Made by a program: the position numbers and the translations under genes. From Aureispira sp050633105 (GTDB taxonomy: Bacteria; Bacteroidota; Bacteroidia; Chitinophagales; Saprospiraceae): a stretch of 64,000 bases of DNA. The notes under the pieces are model-generated. The model did not search any database and was not told where the DNA came from. It saw nothing but the letters and a program-made list of their open reading frames with translations. The stretch spans positions 1-64,000 of the forward strand of contig JBOEFW010000068.1 in the NCBI GenBank assembly GCA_050633105.1, given 5' to 3'. Below are positions 62,342 through 64,000 of this stretch, piece by piece (the stretch's first letter is position 1; every line of letters starts with the position of its first letter).

Positions 62342-62451
62342 ACCTTCCTTGTATTAAAAGTGATTAAATCAGCGCTCGACCATGAAAACCGAGCGCCTTA
62401 ATTCAATGAACTATTCTAACCCTACACCAATTGTTTGATAAAAAATAGTTA

Positions 62452-62525
62452 GAGAAAGCAAGGGGACTCGAACCCCTGTATCTGGATCTGCAATCCAGCA
62501 CCTAACCAACTCGGTCATACTTTCT
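62452..62525 (-). tRNA. tRNA-Cys (GCA)
   Basis: Acceptor AGAAAGT / GCTTTCT, D-arm, anticodon arm CTGGA-TTGCAGA-TCCAG and T-arm AGGGG-TTCGAGT-CCCCT all fold. The anticodon is GCA. The discriminator reads C, not the usual U of tRNA-Cys, and CCA is not encoded. It lies within the phage block. Confidence 0.92.
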
Positions 62526-62528
62526 GAG

Positions 62529-62554
62529 TTGACCGCCTCTTAACTGGCGGCCAA
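62529..62554 (-). other. Hairpin just upstream of tRNA-Cys
   Basis: TTGGCCGCC / GGCGGTCAA (one G-T pair), 8-nt loop, four bases from the tRNA 5' end. No T run. It could be a processing signal. Confidence 0.5.
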
Positions 62555-62578
62555 TTTTAGTGTCTTATGCTTGCGGGG

Positions 62579-62941
62579 TTACGAATTCCGTTTCGCTTTC
62601 CTTAAAAAACTTATTGGGCCGCTTTTCCTCATGTCAATCTCATACCAGTAGCCTTTTAGAAATCCATAAGTACTATTAAATGAAAAGAAGAAACGCTTTC
62701 TAAGGGGCTTCATTTTAAACTCGCTAAAGTGGACAGAGTAATATACATCTCTCTTAGCCTTTTTTAGATTTTCTTTTGTTGTCGGCATTAAATCCCAAAA
62801 AGGGTTATTCCTACCCTGTATCAGCCGACACCTGATACCTTTATAAAAAACAGTAGCTCCAATTTTAGGCTTATTTATGAGCAATAGGGATAGCTTTATA
62901 TAATGGAACTCTACGTAAATTTTTCTAAATATTTTTTTCAT
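62579..62941 (-). CDS. Small basic protein, unknown
   Basis: A 120-residue basic protein (MKKIFRKIYVEFHYIKLSLLL ...) with hydrophobic beta-like parts and no known motif. The leader AAAGCGAA directly before the ATG also precedes the small gene at 63440. Confidence 0.55.
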   Translation of the reverse strand: MKKIFRKIYVEFHYIKLSLLLINKPKIGATVFYKGIRCRLIQGRNNPFWDLMPTTKENLKKAKRDVYYSVHFSEFKMKPLRKRFFFSFNSTYGFLKGYWYEIDMRKSGPISFLRKAKRNS

Positions 62942-62947
62942 TTCGCT

Positions 62948-63220
62948 TTAATGATATTTTTTGAATTCTAATCCTTTTGCATGTGGTGACTGTATGTAAT
63001 ATCGCATTGCATCCATAAAGTGGTGATAATGCGCCCCATAGCACCTTTCGCGCAAAGTAGGAATTTCTTGATCTACAACCTTTGTTGCATTCGTTGGGCA
63101 ATGACCAGTAATGCCCTTGACCTCGCATCGGTACTTTGGTTCCCGCGTTAGTATTTTAAGCATAAATTCATATCTACCAATTGGTCTTCTTTTTGGAGCT
63201 TCATAGAAATACCTTCTCAT
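62948..63220 (-). CDS. Small protein with CxxC-like/His residues
   Basis: A 90-residue basic protein (MRRYFYEAPKRRPIGRYEF ...) with EPKYRCEVKGITGHCPTNA and CYGAHYHHFMDAM; three Cys and several His could bind metal. A second, shorter frame overlaps in the same region, but this one has the better start and composition. Confidence 0.55.
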   Translation of the reverse strand: MRRYFYEAPKRRPIGRYEFMLKILTREPKYRCEVKGITGHCPTNATKVVDQEIPTLRERCYGAHYHHFMDAMRYYIQSPHAKGLEFKKYH

Positions 63221-63281
63221 TACTTTCTTCTATTTCGTTTTAAAAGTTGATTTTGGAATTTGAATCATTCTCTTTCCAGTA

Positions 63282-63440
63282 TCAAGAGTCCAGTTTCTTC
63301 ACCAGCGTTGAAAGGAATCCAGTCGCCGTCATTTGGGGTTCTTCAACCCACTCTGTTCCTTCTTCATCGGTATAGATTAATCTTTTCTCTTGATTGCGCA
63401 CATCTTTCTCAATATGCATCTTCTTGATGCCAATTTTCAT
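63282..63440 (-). CDS. 52-residue protein
   Basis: A short frame: MKIGIKKMHIEKDVRNQEKR, then LIYTDEEGTEWVEEPQMTAT ... VKKLDS. It begins with the same AAGCGAA leader as the 62941 gene. Typical of small phage early genes. Probably real. Confidence 0.5.
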   Translation of the reverse strand: MKIGIKKMHIEKDVRNQEKRLIYTDEEGTEWVEEPQMTATGFLSTLVKKLDS

Positions 63441-63450
63441 TTCGCTTATT

Positions 63451-63837
63451 TTAAAGCATTAGTGCAATGCACTTTGCCATGTTAACAACCACCCAATTAG
63501 TAACAGCTTCCCAATCCACATTCTTAGTAAATCTCTCGATCAAGTTGGGGTCTTCAATCCTGCTCTCTTCTTCGACTAAATCATCTTCTTGATTAATTCC
63601 GCTTACTTTTATAGTAATAGCGGCTTTTTGGCTACTATCTACCGTGATACTAAATTCTCCAAAATCATTGTTCTTAGCATTGGCCGTATAGGTTACGTTT
63701 ACCGTTGATGATAGAGAGGACCTGGTCGAAATGACTTCTGTGTCGATTATTTTAAATCCCACTGCCCTTAACTCTGGAGGAAAGCCTACATAAGGCCAAA
63801 TGTCATCATGTACGTTAAGATGTAACATATCGTTCAT
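63451..63837 (-). CDS. Small protein, unknown
   Basis: A 128-residue alpha/beta protein (MNDMLHLNVHDDIWPYVGFP ...), with beta strands (VNVTYTANAKNNDFGEFSIT) and a helical end. No motif seen. A terminator separates it from tRNA-Met. Confidence 0.55.
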   Translation of the reverse strand: MNDMLHLNVHDDIWPYVGFPPELRAVGFKIIDTEVISTRSSLSSTVNVTYTANAKNNDFGEFSITVDSSQKAAITIKVSGINQEDDLVEEESRIEDPNLIERFTKNVDWEAVTNWVVVNMAKCIALML

Positions 63838-63854
63838 ATTATCTTTTTTAGATT

Positions 63855-63886
63855 AAAAAGGGACCAGCCATCAAACCAGCCCCTTT
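63855..63886 (-). terminator. Terminator after tRNA-Met
   Basis: AAAGGG / CCCTTT outer stem with a CTGG/CCAG inner part, followed on - by TTTTTAATC. Confidence 0.7.
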
Positions 63887-63925
63887 GTTCAACTTTTTAC
63901 CCACATCAGCGGTTAAAAAAAATAG

Positions 63926-63998
63926 TGCTCTCTGTTGGAATCGAACCAACGACCATCGGTTTATGAGTCCGAAGCTCTAACCCCTGAGCTAAGAGAGC
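63926..63998 (-). tRNA. tRNA-Met (CAT)
   Basis: Acceptor GCTCTCT / AGAGAGC, discriminator A, T-arm GTTGG-TTCGATT-CCAAC, D-arm AGCTCAGGGGTTAGAGC and anticodon CAT in CTCATAA. The anticodon stem has four good pairs. CAT also occurs in tRNA-Ile2, so Ile cannot be excluded. The gene ends two bases from the window edge. Confidence 0.85.
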
Positions 63999-64000
63999 GA

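Larger units (their letters stand above)
39076..64000. mobile_element. Tailed-phage genome (right end outside window)
   Basis: Terminase, portal, head, scaffold, capsid, tape measure and tail genes, mostly on -, with tRNAs at the right. It begins at once to the right of attR. No recombinase is visible. Whether it is a prophage in its own right or an assembly join is open, but no chromosomal gene separates the two elements. Confidence 0.8.

Noticed and set aside
62925..63128. Alternative 67-codon - frame
   Set aside because: It overlaps the 90-residue gene in another frame and overlaps the next gene start; composition is less protein-like.

Overview
The window is DNA of a Bacteroidota bacterium, probably a marine, Saprospira-like one (the lower rank is a guess). 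Support: a T9SS type-B C-terminal sorting domain, OmpA/PD40 and YwqK-type repeat proteins, A-rich leaders in place of Shine-Dalgarno boxes, and promoters of the TTTG-N19-TAnnTTTG type. Three blocks lie side by side.

Block 1 (1-20.75 kb) is ordinary chromosome: a partial MFS transporter, an SDR oxidoreductase, an OmpA/PD40 envelope protein with two membrane proteins, a fused two-domain peptide ABC ATPase, a BI-1/YccA protein, an Hsp15-like S4 protein, a large T9SS cargo protein, a YwqK-type repeat protein, a VWA protein, a ChaN-like protein, gyrA and a TPR protein. Clear hairpin terminators separate most units.

Block 2 (about 20.76-39.06 kb) is the notable part. It is an 18.3-kb element with all genes on the + strand. 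It is flanked by two 28-bp dif-like (XerC/XerD) sites that share an 11-nt core and spacer, with canonical-looking arms outside and divergent arms inside. That is the pattern expected after Xer-mediated insertion into the host dif. I see no integrase, terminase, portal, tape measure or Walker-A ATPase. Instead it has an amidase with an adjacent zinc-less copy, a winged-helix protein that may be the replication initiator, zinc-ribbon mini-proteins, an iteron-like origin, short promoter-terminator RNA candidates, and a run of about 14 proteins. That run includes a transglutaminase-fold protein, two beta-rich candidate shell proteins, a basic mini-protein, an NPGN-type virion protein and many small proteins with one N-terminal membrane segment. 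I propose a tailless, membrane-containing virus or virus-derived element that uses host XerCD. The capsid assignment needs structure-based searches.

Block 3 (39.1 kb to the right edge and beyond) is a tailed-phage genome. On the - strand, in transcription order: terS, terL, portal with an unusual zinc-finger insertion, head morphogenesis, an outer-membrane barrel-like protein, tail-region genes, tape measure, scaffold, capsid, tail proteins and small membrane proteins. A beta-helix-like protein and a short helical protein are on the + strand. Beyond them lie small - strand genes with tRNA-Cys and tRNA-Met. Its right end and integrase, if any, are outside the window.

Two NN gaps occur: one in the loop of a perfect terminator hairpin (38044-38045), one inside a phage gene where it breaks the frame (50095-50096).
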